NCBI GenBank assembly: GCA_029863355.1
Contig: JAOTVO010000028.1
Location: 1-16,551 of the forward strand
Origin: Candidatus Krumholzibacteriia bacterium
GTDB taxonomy: Bacteria; Krumholzibacteriota; Krumholzibacteria; WVZY01; JAKEHA01
Length of the DNA stretch: 16,551 bases
Direction: 5' to 3'
The notes below the pieces were generated by a model. It was not told where the DNA came from. It saw only the letters and a list, made by a program, of their open reading frames with translations, and searched no databases. The translations under genes were made by a program, and so were the position numbers. This document shows positions 8,770-15,798 of the stretch, one piece after another (positions within the stretch are counted from its first letter, which is position 1; each line of letters opens with the position of its first letter).

Positions 8770-9255
8770 TCAAAGCGGCGAATGAGGCTCGTGGCACTCG
8801 AAGCACGACTCCGGTCCCGGCTCGCCGTCGTTCTCCTCCAGGTGCTGCCGCGGCTGAATCTGTGGCTGGCCCGGAGGCCGCGCCTTCAACTGTTGGTGAC
8901 AGAGCAGGCAGAGGTCGGCGCTGCGTTGAATCGGCATGTCGGCGATCTTCTCGTCGTCCCTTGCGTGCAGGTACGCGGGGGCGTGGCAAACCTCGCACGT
9001 CACGGTGCCGTGCCCGCCCTCCGTCTGTTCCTCGAACTCGTCGGTGTGGCACGGCTGGCACGATTGGCGTCCCCCGTGGCGCACCTCGTGGGAGGCTTGT
9101 TCGCCCACGTTCGCGCCCCGGTACGGCCCATACTGGCCGAAGGTGTCGGGAACGAAGAACGAGCGCCCCAGGATTAGGGCCACGATCGCGGCGAAGAGCA
9201 GCAGGCCGACGCGGAATATGTGCTTGGTGTGTCGCAGCGGACTATTGGGTTGCAT
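8770..9255 (-). CDS. Membrane-anchored tetrahaem cytochrome c
   Basis: A 161-residue c-type cytochrome. Residues 13-30 form a hydrophobic, probably uncleaved anchor (FRVGLLLFAAIVALILG), so the haem domain faces the periplasm. Four CXXCH haem sites are visible: CQPCH (66-70), CEVCH (87-91), CLLCH (116-120) and CFECH (151-155). Extra His residues at 56, 60, 82, 97 and 138 could be distal ligands. Size and layout suit the small multihaem subunits found with FeS and NrfD proteins in respiratory membrane complexes; I cannot match it confidently to DsrJ, NrfB or a Cbc subunit. The start ATG 9255 lies inside the upstream gene (14-nt overlap), with GGAG 7 nt before it, implying coupled translation. 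Confidence 0.92.
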   Translation of the reverse strand: MQPNSPLRHTKHIFRVGLLLFAAIVALILGRSFFVPDTFGQYGPYRGANVGEQASHEVRHGGRQSCQPCHTDEFEEQTEGGHGTVTCEVCHAPAYLHARDDEKIADMPIQRSADLCLLCHQQLKARPPGQPQIQPRQHLEENDGEPGPESCFECHEPHSPL

Positions 9256-9691
9256 CGTCGCGCTCCGTTACGCGGCCGCCCGGGCCCGTCGAGGCAATCC
9301 TCTCCGGGGCGAGCAGCCACGAGAGAAAGGCGACCCTCCGAGTTTGCGGCGCGTGCTCGCCGCTCGCCTCGGGAAGTCGCTCCCATCCAAACAGCCAGGC
9401 GAAGAACGAGTCCCTCGGCCCCTGGGCGCGCTGCGGTACGGGGTCGGGAAAGAGCCGCTCCCGGCCCGTGAGCCAGCGCCACGAGCCGGTGCCGGCGCGC
9501 GGTCCGGCCGTCGGGCCCGCGGGGGGCAGATGGTCGGCGGCAAAGAGCCAGCGCGCGGCCTCACCCCGCGTCTTCCCGCCGCCCGCGTGCGCTGCGGCGC
9601 TCGCCGCCAGATGCTCGCGCGCGCACAGCCAGCGCAAGAAGCCGGCCGCGCCGCGGCGCCATCGAGCCAGGAATCCCTCTTTGCTATCCAT
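9242..9691 (-). CDS. Unknown protein with five WL-x3-[ED] repeats, first gene of the redox operon
   Basis: A 149-residue protein I cannot assign to a family. Its whole length is organised around five copies of a short motif, roughly aromatic/small-x-x-W-L-x3-[ED]-[HR]-[LI]. The tryptophans are at 21, 48, 73, 99 and 125, so the period is 25-27 residues. Copies read RWLCAREHL, RWLFAADHL, RWLTGRERL, AWLFGWERL and SWLLAPERI. Linkers are Pro/Gly/Ala-rich and look disordered. No signal peptide, transmembrane helix or cysteine pair is seen (one Cys, at 23), so it is predicted cytoplasmic or attached to the inner face of the membrane through the Trp/Leu segments. ATG 9691 has GAGGGG 7 nt upstream. 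The stop overlaps the cytochrome start by 14 nt, which ties its function to the cytochrome/FeS/NrfD complex, perhaps as an assembly or scaffold factor (inference). Confidence 0.8.
   Translation of the reverse strand: MDSKEGFLARWRRGAAGFLRWLCAREHLAASAAAHAGGGKTRGEAARWLFAADHLPPAGPTAGPRAGTGSWRWLTGRERLFPDPVPQRAQGPRDSFFAWLFGWERLPEASGEHAPQTRRVAFLSWLLAPERIASTGPGGRVTERDDATQ
9293..9643 (-). repeat. Five degenerate 78-nt coding repeats (WL-x3-[ED] motif)
   Basis: Within the first gene of the redox operon, the tgg codons for the motif tryptophans begin at 9631, 9550, 9475, 9397 and 9319, giving spacings of 81, 75, 78 and 78 nt. The DNA is diverged and only the core tggct is shared, so the repeat is conserved at protein level and is not a recent tandem duplication. 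Confidence 0.8.
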
Positions 9692-9782
9692 CGGCGTGCC
9701 CCTCGGGAGTGGCGGTGGCCGTTCCGAGGACTCAGAGCGGGAGCTTAGAGAAAGAGATAGGGATCTGCAAGTGGGTTTTTGG

Positions 9783-9875
9783 TCAAACCCCGAGGGCCCG
9801 GTGGAGGTGCTCCAGGCCCGCCTCGACGCGCTCGGGCTCGACGCCCGCGAAGCACAGGCGGATCCCGTCGGCGGT
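9783..9875 (-). pseudogene. C-terminal tail of a PLP-dependent aminotransferase (remnant)
   Basis: Thirty codons and a TGA translate to a segment containing GIRLCFAGVEPERVEAGLEH, ending in HRALGV. This matches the usual end of fold-type I aminotransferases of the 2-aminoadipate/MocR group (the xIRLxFxGVxPExIEEGxxRL element). Nothing else of the enzyme is present. The fragment begins immediately after the TAA of the truncated sugar kinase and is in the same frame, so it would only be read by stop-codon readthrough. It most likely marks a deletion or rearrangement junction. The assignment rests on this short stretch alone. Confidence 0.6.
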
Positions 9876-10430
9876 TTACGTGGCTTGCCGCCGCAGCTCG
9901 TCGGGTAGCGTCGGCGTGGCGCCCGCTTGCGTGCACACGTAGGCAGCCACGCGGTTGGCGTGGCGGCCGATGACATCGAGGTCGTCCCCGCGCAGAAGGC
10001 CCAGCACGAACACGGCGAGAAAGGCGTCGCCGGCGCCCACGGTGTCGACGACCTCGGCCGGCGTGGCGGCGTGCGCGACGCGCTCGCGCGGCGTGAAGAG
10101 CACGCTCCCCTGCCCGCCCCTGGTCAGGGCCACGGCACGCAGCTCGTAGCGGCGCATCAGCGTGTGGACCTGGGCATCCTCGCCGCCGTCGAGGCAGAGC
10201 AGGCGCGCGAGCACGGTCAGCTCCTCGCCGGTGCTCTTGAGCACGTTGGCCGCGTAGAGCGACGTCTCGATCACTTCATCCGAGTAGTGCGGCGGCCGCA
10301 GGTTGGTGTCGAAGACGCGAAGCGCGGGGCGGCGCGTCTCGGCGAGGAGCGCAACCGTGGTCGCGCGCGAAACGGCGGCGCGTTGGCCGAGCGTACCGAA
10401 CAAGACCGCGTCGGCGCTCTCCGACGCCAA
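9876..10430 (-). pseudogene. N-terminally truncated PfkB-family carbohydrate kinase
   Basis: An open frame of 184 codons (from TTG 10430) carries the C-terminal portion of a ribokinase/fructokinase-type PfkB enzyme, which would phosphorylate a sugar with ATP. Seen are VLFGTLGQR (9-17), FDTNLRPPHYS (40-50), the signature DTVGAGDAF (129-137, catalytic Asp135) and a normal C-terminal NRVAAYVC region. Family members are about 300 residues long. Roughly the first 120, with the sugar-binding GG motif and lid, are missing, and the promoter of the divergent DUF5916 gene occupies that place. The NxxE motif is also altered (KSTGEE where KLNxxE is usual). Upstream codons stay open a little further but show no family similarity. 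I call it a pseudogene; a functional short protein is unlikely but not excluded. Confidence 0.75.
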
Positions 10431-10481
10431 CGACGAGTGTTTCCCTGATCGTTCGTTCGATCGCCCGCCTCCGTCTCTCGA

Positions 10482-10511
10482 TTGACTTGCCCCGGCCCTT
10501 GACTGTATACT
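10482..10511 (+). promoter_or_regulatory. Putative promoter of the DUF5916 gene
   Basis: TTGACT (10482-10487), an 18-nt spacer and TATACT (10506-10511) with TG directly before the -10. The leader to GTG 10547 would be about 29 nt. Because the -35 covers the in-frame TTG at 10487, that codon cannot be the start if this promoter is used. Confidence 0.65.
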
Positions 10512-10546
10512 CCCCGGGCGGCAAGGGCAACGGCCGGAGGGAGCGA

Positions 10547-12862
10547 GTGTCGGCGAGTGCTATTGCGTGCCGGGTGGCAGCGTGTGCCACCCTCATCCTG
10601 GTCTGTGCAGCTTCCGGATCGCCTGTCGTGGCGCAGCCGTCTCCGGACAGCACCTTCGTTCCCAATTCCAGACCTGTCCTGGCTGTTCGGCCCACGCCGG
10701 ACCGCATCGTCATCGACGGCGAGCTCGATGACGCAGGCTGGCGCTCTGCGGCGCGCGCGGCGAACTTCTGCGAGACCTGGCCCGGCGACCTCATCCGCCC
10801 CGCGGTCGACACGGAGGTGCTCGTCACCTACGACGAAAAGCATCTCTACCTCGCCTTCATCGCCCGCGACGACCCCGCGCAGATCCGCGCATCCTACCGT
10901 GCGCGCGACGAGATCTTCCAGGACGACTACGTCGGCATCATTCTCGACACCTACGGCGACGCCGCCTGGGCCTACGAGCTCTTCGTCAATCCCTTCGGCA
11001 TCCAGGGCGACCTGCGCTTGACGCCGAGCGGCGAGGAGATCGGTTTCGACGTCGTCTTCGAATCGCGGGGGCGGATCACCGAAGATGGCTTCCAGGTCGA
11101 GGTGGCCGTGCCCTTCAAGAGCCTGCGTTTCCCCACCGGAGAGGTGCAATCGTGGCGGGTGAACTTCTGGCGCAACCACCCGCGCGACAGCCGGCGACGG
11201 TACTCGTGGGCGGCGATCAGCCGCGACGACCCCTGCTTCCTCTGCCAGTTCGGAACGCTCGCCGGGCTCACCGGTGTCCAGCCCGGTGGTTCCCTCGACC
11301 TGCTGCCGGCGCTCGTCGGCTCGCAGGCGGGGGAGCTTAACGATCTCGCCGATCCCACTTCCGGTTTTTCGAAGAACGACCCCGAGTTCGAGCTCTCGCT
11401 CGGCACGCGTTACGGTTTCACGCCGAGCCTCGGCGCCGAGATCGCGCTCAACCCCGACTTCAGCCAGGTCGAGTCCGACGTGGCGCAGATCGACGTCAAC
11501 ACGACCTTCGCCCTCTTCTTCCCCGAGCGCCGTCCGTTTTTCCAGGAGGGGAGCGACCTGTACGGGTCGTTCTACGACGTCATCTACACGCGCCAGATCA
11601 ACGACCCTTCCGTCGCCGCCAAGCTAACCGGGCGCGGACAGCGCACGAGCTTCGTGTACATATTCGGCCGCGACGACGAGACACCTATGATCCTCCCCTT
11701 CGAGGAGCGCAGCCTTTTCGCCGCTCCCGGCAAGAGCGTCTCCAACATTGTCCGAGCCAGGCGCACGTTCGGCGAGGACAACTGGGTGGGCGCCGTGATC
11801 ACCGACCGCCGCTACGACATCGGCGGGTCGGGAACCACGGGCGGCGTGGATCTCTCATGGCGCTTCCTGCAGAACTACCGCGTCGAGGCGCAGGCGCTCG
11901 CCGGCTGGACGGAAGAGCCCGACGACACCTCGCTCACCGCGGAACAGCATGCGGACGGCGCCACTTTCGCCGACGGAAAGCACACCATGGCCCTCGACGG
12001 CGAGTCCTACGCCGGCGTGGCGGGTTACGCGAGCGTCGAGCGCGACGCGCGCCACTGGAGCTCCGACGTCGACTACTGGGCCCAGAGCGCGACCTTCCGG
12101 GCCGACGCCGGCTTCGTCACGCGCAACAGCGAGCACTACGTCTCCTGGCGCAACGTGTACGCCTTCTACCCCGACAACCGGATCTTCGACCAGATCGAGC
12201 CCGGCCTCCTTATGTGGCGGCGTTGGAATGCGTACGGCTTGCGCAAGGGACAGGCCGTCGAGCCGTTCCTCACCCTCTCCTTCAAGGCGCAGACCACCTT
12301 CGCGTTCGGCTGGGAGCACGCGCAAGAGCGCTTCCGTGGTATCTATTTCGACTACGTCGATCTCTTCTGGGGCGAGCTCAACAGCGCCTTCTCCGAAGCG
12401 CTGAGCTTCGGCTTCTGGGTCGGCAAGGGCGACCGCATCGCGCGCACCGCGGAGCCTCAGCCCTTCCTGGGCGAGGGCGAAGCGGTGGACGTTTGGGGCA
12501 CACTCAAGCTGGGGCGCCGGTTCGTGCTCCAGCCGTCCTTCAAGTATTCCACCATTCGCTACCCCGACACCGGCGAGCCCTACTTCCGAGGGCATATCTG
12601 GCGCGCGAAGTTCAACTACCAGTTCACGCGCGAGCTCTTCCTGCGCTTCATCCTCCAGTACGACGACTTCGCCGGCGAACTCAACATCGAGCCGCTCCTC
12701 ACCTACGAGCTCAATCCTTTCTCGCGCTTTTACATCGGCATGAACATGGACGAGCTCGACTACGACCACGAGAGCCGCGACCCGGCCGAACGCACCGGCG
12801 ACGGCTTCGAGCCCGCTTCCTGGCAGGTCTTCTTCAAGTTCCAGTATCTGTTCCGGTGGTAG
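10547..12862 (+). CDS. CBM9-like/DUF5916 outer-membrane protein
   Basis: A 771-residue exported protein. A signal peptide (about residues 1-30, hydrophobic ACATLILVCAASG, then PVVAQ) is followed by a CBM9-like beta-sandwich (about 45-225: IDGELDDAGW, DTEVLVTYDEKHLYLAF, DDYVGIILDTYGD, VEVAVPFKSLRFP). The remainder is the DUF5916 region, containing FFPERRPFFQEGSDLY and TRQIND. Its later part reads as a long series of amphipathic beta-strands and ends WQVFFKFQYLFRW, an outer-membrane barrel C-terminus. The family is common in Bacteroidota, Gemmatimonadota and relatives; its substrate is not established. The start GTG 10547 has GGAGG 6 nt upstream and a promoter 36 nt upstream; an in-frame TTG at 10487 lies inside that promoter. 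A CFLC pair near residue 230 is noted as unusual. It converges on the DUF481 gene with a 25-nt gap. Confidence 0.92.
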   Translation: MSASAIACRVAACATLILVCAASGSPVVAQPSPDSTFVPNSRPVLAVRPTPDRIVIDGELDDAGWRSAARAANFCETWPGDLIRPAVDTEVLVTYDEKHLYLAFIARDDPAQIRASYRARDEIFQDDYVGIILDTYGDAAWAYELFVNPFGIQGDLRLTPSGEEIGFDVVFESRGRITEDGFQVEVAVPFKSLRFPTGEVQSWRVNFWRNHPRDSRRRYSWAAISRDDPCFLCQFGTLAGLTGVQPGGSLDLLPALVGSQAGELNDLADPTSGFSKNDPEFELSLGTRYGFTPSLGAEIALNPDFSQVESDVAQIDVNTTFALFFPERRPFFQEGSDLYGSFYDVIYTRQINDPSVAAKLTGRGQRTSFVYIFGRDDETPMILPFEERSLFAAPGKSVSNIVRARRTFGEDNWVGAVITDRRYDIGGSGTTGGVDLSWRFLQNYRVEAQALAGWTEEPDDTSLTAEQHADGATFADGKHTMALDGESYAGVAGYASVERDARHWSSDVDYWAQSATFRADAGFVTRNSEHYVSWRNVYAFYPDNRIFDQIEPGLLMWRRWNAYGLRKGQAVEPFLTLSFKAQTTFAFGWEHAQERFRGIYFDYVDLFWGELNSAFSEALSFGFWVGKGDRIARTAEPQPFLGEGEAVDVWGTLKLGRRFVLQPSFKYSTIRYPDTGEPYFRGHIWRAKFNYQFTRELFLRFILQYDDFAGELNIEPLLTYELNPFSRFYIGMNMDELDYDHESRDPAERTGDGFEPASWQVFFKFQYLFRW

Positions 12863-12887
12863 CCGCGGCGGTGGGCACCGCGCGCGT

Positions 12888-13682
12888 TCACAGCTTCCAT
12901 CCCAGGCCGGAACGGATCCGCTGATCGGTGGGATCGACGCCGGCGGGCGGGTTGGCGTCGTGCACGAGGTCGTAGGCGGCCACGAAGTAGAGCCCGCCGA
13001 CGATGTCCACGCGCAGGCTGGCAGCCGCGTAGGCGCGGGCGTCGGCGTAGTCGTCGGCCAGGGGCTGGTAGAAGGCGACCATGTCGATTTGCACACCGTC
13101 GCGGGGCTGGCCGATAATGCTCGCAAAGTACGACATGCGCGCGTGGATCACGGCGCCGCCGTCGCCGCCGGTCAACTCCTCCGCCTCGCGTATGACTGTG
13201 GCGCCGACCGCCGTCTCGAAGCTCTCCCTCGCGAAGACATCGAAGCGCAGGCCGCCGCCGAAGAGCGTGCGCCGTTCCACGCGACGAAACGGGTTGCGCT
13301 GAACCTGCGCGAACACGATCGTCGATACCCTGCTGCCGAGCTGATAGTTGTGGCGCAGGTGCGCCAAGGTGTTGCGGGCGATGTCCGTTCCCTCCACCTC
13401 GCGCCGCGAGTGCTCGCCCAGCGCGCGCACGCGGTGCCGCTCGCTCTGGTACTGGACGGCGGCGTCGACGTCGATTTCGAAGTACTCGGAGTTGCCACTC
13501 GAGACCGCGAGAAAGCCCTCGACCGCCGCGGCCCACCCCGGCGTATCCGAAAACGCCCGCAGGGTGTTGACGATCTGCGCCTGCGCCGGGGGGGCGGCGC
13601 CCGCACACGCGCAGAGAAAGGCAACGACGACGAGACCGCGCTTCCCCCGCGTCGACGCGCGGTCCCGCCGCTCCGCCGTCAT
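12888..13682 (-). CDS. DUF481-like outer-membrane beta-barrel protein
   Basis: A 264-residue exported protein. The N-terminus is basic, then LVVVAFLCACAGAAPPAQA forms a signal peptide ending near residue 36. The mature chain has VSSGNSEYFEIDVDAAVQYQ, followed by alternating strands (LAHLRHNYQLGSRVSTIVFAQVQRNPFRRVERRTLFGGGLRFDVF). It ends with an RSGLGWKL strand. This is the pattern of DUF481 proteins (YdiY-like, salt-induced outer-membrane proteins), in which an early sxGNse element and a repeated barrel are typical. The role is unknown. ATG 13682 lies only 4 nt after the TGA of the PEP-mutase-family gene, so it is translated from the same transcript. It is the last gene of the rightward minus-strand run. 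Confidence 0.8.
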   Translation of the reverse strand: MTAERRDRASTRGKRGLVVVAFLCACAGAAPPAQAQIVNTLRAFSDTPGWAAAVEGFLAVSSGNSEYFEIDVDAAVQYQSERHRVRALGEHSRREVEGTDIARNTLAHLRHNYQLGSRVSTIVFAQVQRNPFRRVERRTLFGGGLRFDVFARESFETAVGATVIREAEELTGGDGGAVIHARMSYFASIIGQPRDGVQIDMVAFYQPLADDYADARAYAAASLRVDIVGGLYFVAAYDLVHDANPPAGVDPTDQRIRSGLGWKL

Positions 13683-13686
13683 GCCC

Positions 13687-14556
13687 TCACTCTCCCTTCC
13701 GCTCCGGTTCCTGCCCGTCGAGCAAGTACTCGCCGGTTTCCTCGCGCGACATCATGTCGCCGAAGCAGGCGTAGTCGCCCATGGTCAGCAGCGCGTCGGC
13801 GATGTTCGCGAACTTGCGCAGGCATGACCTGAAGATGAAAGGGCCGAAGCTGACGCGATTGACGCCGATATCCCGCAGCACCGAAAGCGGCGTCGCGCTC
13901 GGCGACGCCAGGATGTTTATCGGTGATTCGATCCGCCACCGAAGCAGGCGCACCGTCGTTTGATCTCCCGGCCCCATGGGATAGATGCAGTCGGCTCCGG
14001 CCGCGGTATACGCTCTCGCCCTGGCCACGGTCTCCTCCAGCGCGTGCTCGTCGCTCGTGAACGCGGATGAAACGAAGGTGTCCACCCGGGCGTTGATGAC
14101 GAGGTGCAGGCCCCGGCGTTCGGCGGTCTGCCGCACCGCTGCGATCCTCTGGCATTGCTCTTCGACCGCGCGCAGCACGCCCTCCTCTTCGTGGCTGTCT
14201 TCGATATTGACGCCCACGACGCCGGTATCGATCACCTGCTCCGTCGTCCGCTCCAGCTCGGACAATGACGCGCCGTAGCCCGCTTCGATGTCGGCGCTCA
14301 CCGGAACCTCCACGCTGCGCGCGATGCGGCCGATGATATCGAGGAGCGTCTCGCGTGTGATCTTCTCTCCATCCCGGTAGCCGAGAGACGCGGAAACCGC
14401 GGCGCTCGCCGTGGCGACCGCGGGGTACCCCTTCTTCTCCAGAATGCGCGCGACGATGGGATTCCACACGTTCGGCAATACGAGGAGGTCTCCACCGGTG
14501 TGGAGTGAAAGCAGGCGTTCCGCCTTTTCCTTTTGCGACGCGCGGCTTCTTTTCAT
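13687..14556 (-). CDS. Isocitrate lyase/PEP mutase superfamily enzyme
   Basis: A 289-residue cytoplasmic TIM-barrel enzyme of the PEP_mutase group (PF13714-like). Members cleave or form C-C or C-P bonds of 2-oxo acids using Mg2+. Visible landmarks are LLVLPNVWNPIVARILE (24-40), the metal-site strand SADIEAGYG (87-95, Asp89 and Glu91), VNIEDS (116-121) and INARVDTF further on. The KKCGH catalytic loop of true isocitrate lyase is absent, so lyase activity on isocitrate is unlikely. Oxaloacetate decarboxylase-, carboxy-PEP-mutase- or methylisocitrate-lyase-like chemistry cannot be told apart here. ATG 14556 is preceded by AGGTAGGG with a 6-nt gap; a GTG at 14583 is the alternative. It starts 42 nt after the glycosyltransferase stop and is followed 4 nt later by the DUF481 gene. 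Confidence 0.9.
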   Translation of the reverse strand: MKRSRASQKEKAERLLSLHTGGDLLVLPNVWNPIVARILEKKGYPAVATASAAVSASLGYRDGEKITRETLLDIIGRIARSVEVPVSADIEAGYGASLSELERTTEQVIDTGVVGVNIEDSHEEEGVLRAVEEQCQRIAAVRQTAERRGLHLVINARVDTFVSSAFTSDEHALEETVARARAYTAAGADCIYPMGPGDQTTVRLLRWRIESPINILASPSATPLSVLRDIGVNRVSFGPFIFRSCLRKFANIADALLTMGDYACFGDMMSREETGEYLLDGQEPERKGE

Positions 14557-14598
14557 CTCGAACCCTACCTTTCGTCCAGGCACCTATTCCCCAGGCTA

Positions 14599-15798
14599 TC
14601 ACAGTTCGGAGAGCAGGCCATCCAGCACGGCGGCGACGGCCTCGAGACTGTAGTGGGTCACGCAGCGCTCCCGCGCGCGCGCGCCCCGCCGGGCCGCCTC
14701 GGCGGGGTCGGCGAGGATCTCGGCGAGCGCCGCCGCGATGGCCGCTGGCGACGACGGATCGACCACCCACGCGGCCTCGCCGACGACCTCGGGGATGTCG
14801 CCGACGCGGGTGGTGACGATGGGCTTGGCCATGGCCATGGCGTCGGTGAGCTTGATGGGAAGCTGCGCGCGCGCGATGGGCTCGTCGCGCTGGGGCACGA
14901 CGACGACGTGCGCGGCGGCCACCACGCGGGGCATCTCGGCGTCGGCGAAGCGTCCCAAGCGGACCAGCCAGTGCGGCCAGCGCGCGGCGAGCGCGCCGGC
15001 CACGGCATCGCCCACCGCGCGCCCGCCCACGACGACCAGGCGTAGGTCGTCGCGGTCCAGGCGGTCCATCGCTTCCAACGTGTCCTCGAGTCCCTTGTGC
15101 CAGCGCGCCGTGCCCGGGAACATCAGCACGGTCTTGCCGCCCAGACCGAGGCGGGCGCGCTCGGCGTCGGGATCGAAGCGTGCGGGGTCGAACCAATCCG
15201 TGTCACGGCAGCTGGGAAGGTGCACGCCGCCGAAGCGACCCTGGAGCACCCGCGTGCTCACGGTGACGGCGTCCGCGCGAGCGAGCAGGCGTTCGTAGTG
15301 GCGCGCGTAGTAGCGCGATTCGGGGTCGACGATGCCGCGCAGTGTGAGCCGCGCGCTGCGCGCGAGCGCGCGCGCGGTGCGCACGGGGTGTCGGCGGGCG
15401 CGCGCGGCACGGGCGCCCGCAGAGCGGCGGTCGGGCTCGACGCGCAGCGCGAACTCCCAGTCATCGACGTCCACGACGAGCTTGCGCCGGCGCCAGCGCG
15501 CGGCAATGAGCGCCGGCGTGATGCTGGTGGCACGAGGTTTGATGGCGTAGATCACGTCGGCGTCGATCGTGCGTACGAGTCGGTGCAGGAGCGTCGCGTA
15601 TCCGCGCCCGCGCACGGCGACGACCTCGAGCCCGGAAGGCGGGACGGGATAGACCGTCTCACCATCGGGAAGGTAGCCGACGACGCGCGCGGCGTGCCCC
15701 GCGCGCAGAAGCGCCTGCGCGATAGCGTAGGCCCGTGTCGTCCCCCCGCGCGAGAGGCGCGGCGCCACCACGCAGACACTCCGGCGCGCGGCTGCCAT
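14599..15798 (-). CDS. GT4-type (GT-B fold) glycosyltransferase
   Basis: A 399-residue glycosyltransferase of two Rossmann domains. The N-terminal acceptor domain begins SVCVVAPRLSRGGTTRAYAIA, with the glycine-rich loop at about 18-22. The C-terminal donor domain starts near VLMFPGTARWHKGLEDTLEA and holds the nucleotide-sugar segment LPIKLTDAMAMAKPIVTT and GDIPEVV. In many GT4 enzymes the residue before AMA is Glu; here it is Asp. An Arg/Ala-rich insert (about 125-160) is unusual in composition. It probably adds a sugar to a lipid-linked or surface glycan, but donor and acceptor cannot be predicted. ATG 15798 immediately follows the upstream stop (TGAATG), implying coupled translation with the phosphodiesterase gene. 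Confidence 0.9.
   Translation of the reverse strand: MAAARRSVCVVAPRLSRGGTTRAYAIAQALLRAGHAARVVGYLPDGETVYPVPPSGLEVVAVRGRGYATLLHRLVRTIDADVIYAIKPRATSITPALIAARWRRRKLVVDVDDWEFALRVEPDRRSAGARAARARRHPVRTARALARSARLTLRGIVDPESRYYARHYERLLARADAVTVSTRVLQGRFGGVHLPSCRDTDWFDPARFDPDAERARLGLGGKTVLMFPGTARWHKGLEDTLEAMDRLDRDDLRLVVVGGRAVGDAVAGALAARWPHWLVRLGRFADAEMPRVVAAAHVVVVPQRDEPIARAQLPIKLTDAMAMAKPIVTTRVGDIPEVVGEAAWVVDPSSPAAIAAALAEILADPAEAARRGARARERCVTHYSLEAVAAVLDGLLSEL

Noticed and set aside
9754..9786. TTGACC with a TATC-containing -10 as promoter of the redox operon
   Set aside because: The TATC-like hexamers fall 20-21 nt from TTGACC, outside the normal spacing, and match poorly; the operon's promoter remains unidentified.
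9773..9790. Inverted repeat GGGTTT-N6-AAACCC after the aminotransferase remnant as a terminator
   Set aside because: The stem is only 6 bp with no U-tract, and it overlaps the remnant's stop codon; it could easily be chance.
8619..9908. Plus-strand open frame (429 codons) opposite the redox operon
   Set aside because: Antisense to the haem- and FeS-motif-bearing genes; Arg/Ser/Pro-rich with no recognisable motif.
10487..10489. TTG as start of the DUF5916 gene
   Set aside because: It lies in the -35 box and would put 20 polar residues before the signal peptide; GTG 10547 has a good GGAGG.
12868..12881. Small hairpin between the convergent DUF5916 and DUF481 genes
   Set aside because: Only 5 bp of stem with a 4-nt loop in very GC-rich sequence; too weak to call.
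13679..15196. Minus-strand open frame (505 codons) across the glycosyltransferase and PEP-mutase-family genes
   Set aside because: Arg/Gly-rich out-of-frame translation of two clearly identified genes; no independent start signal.
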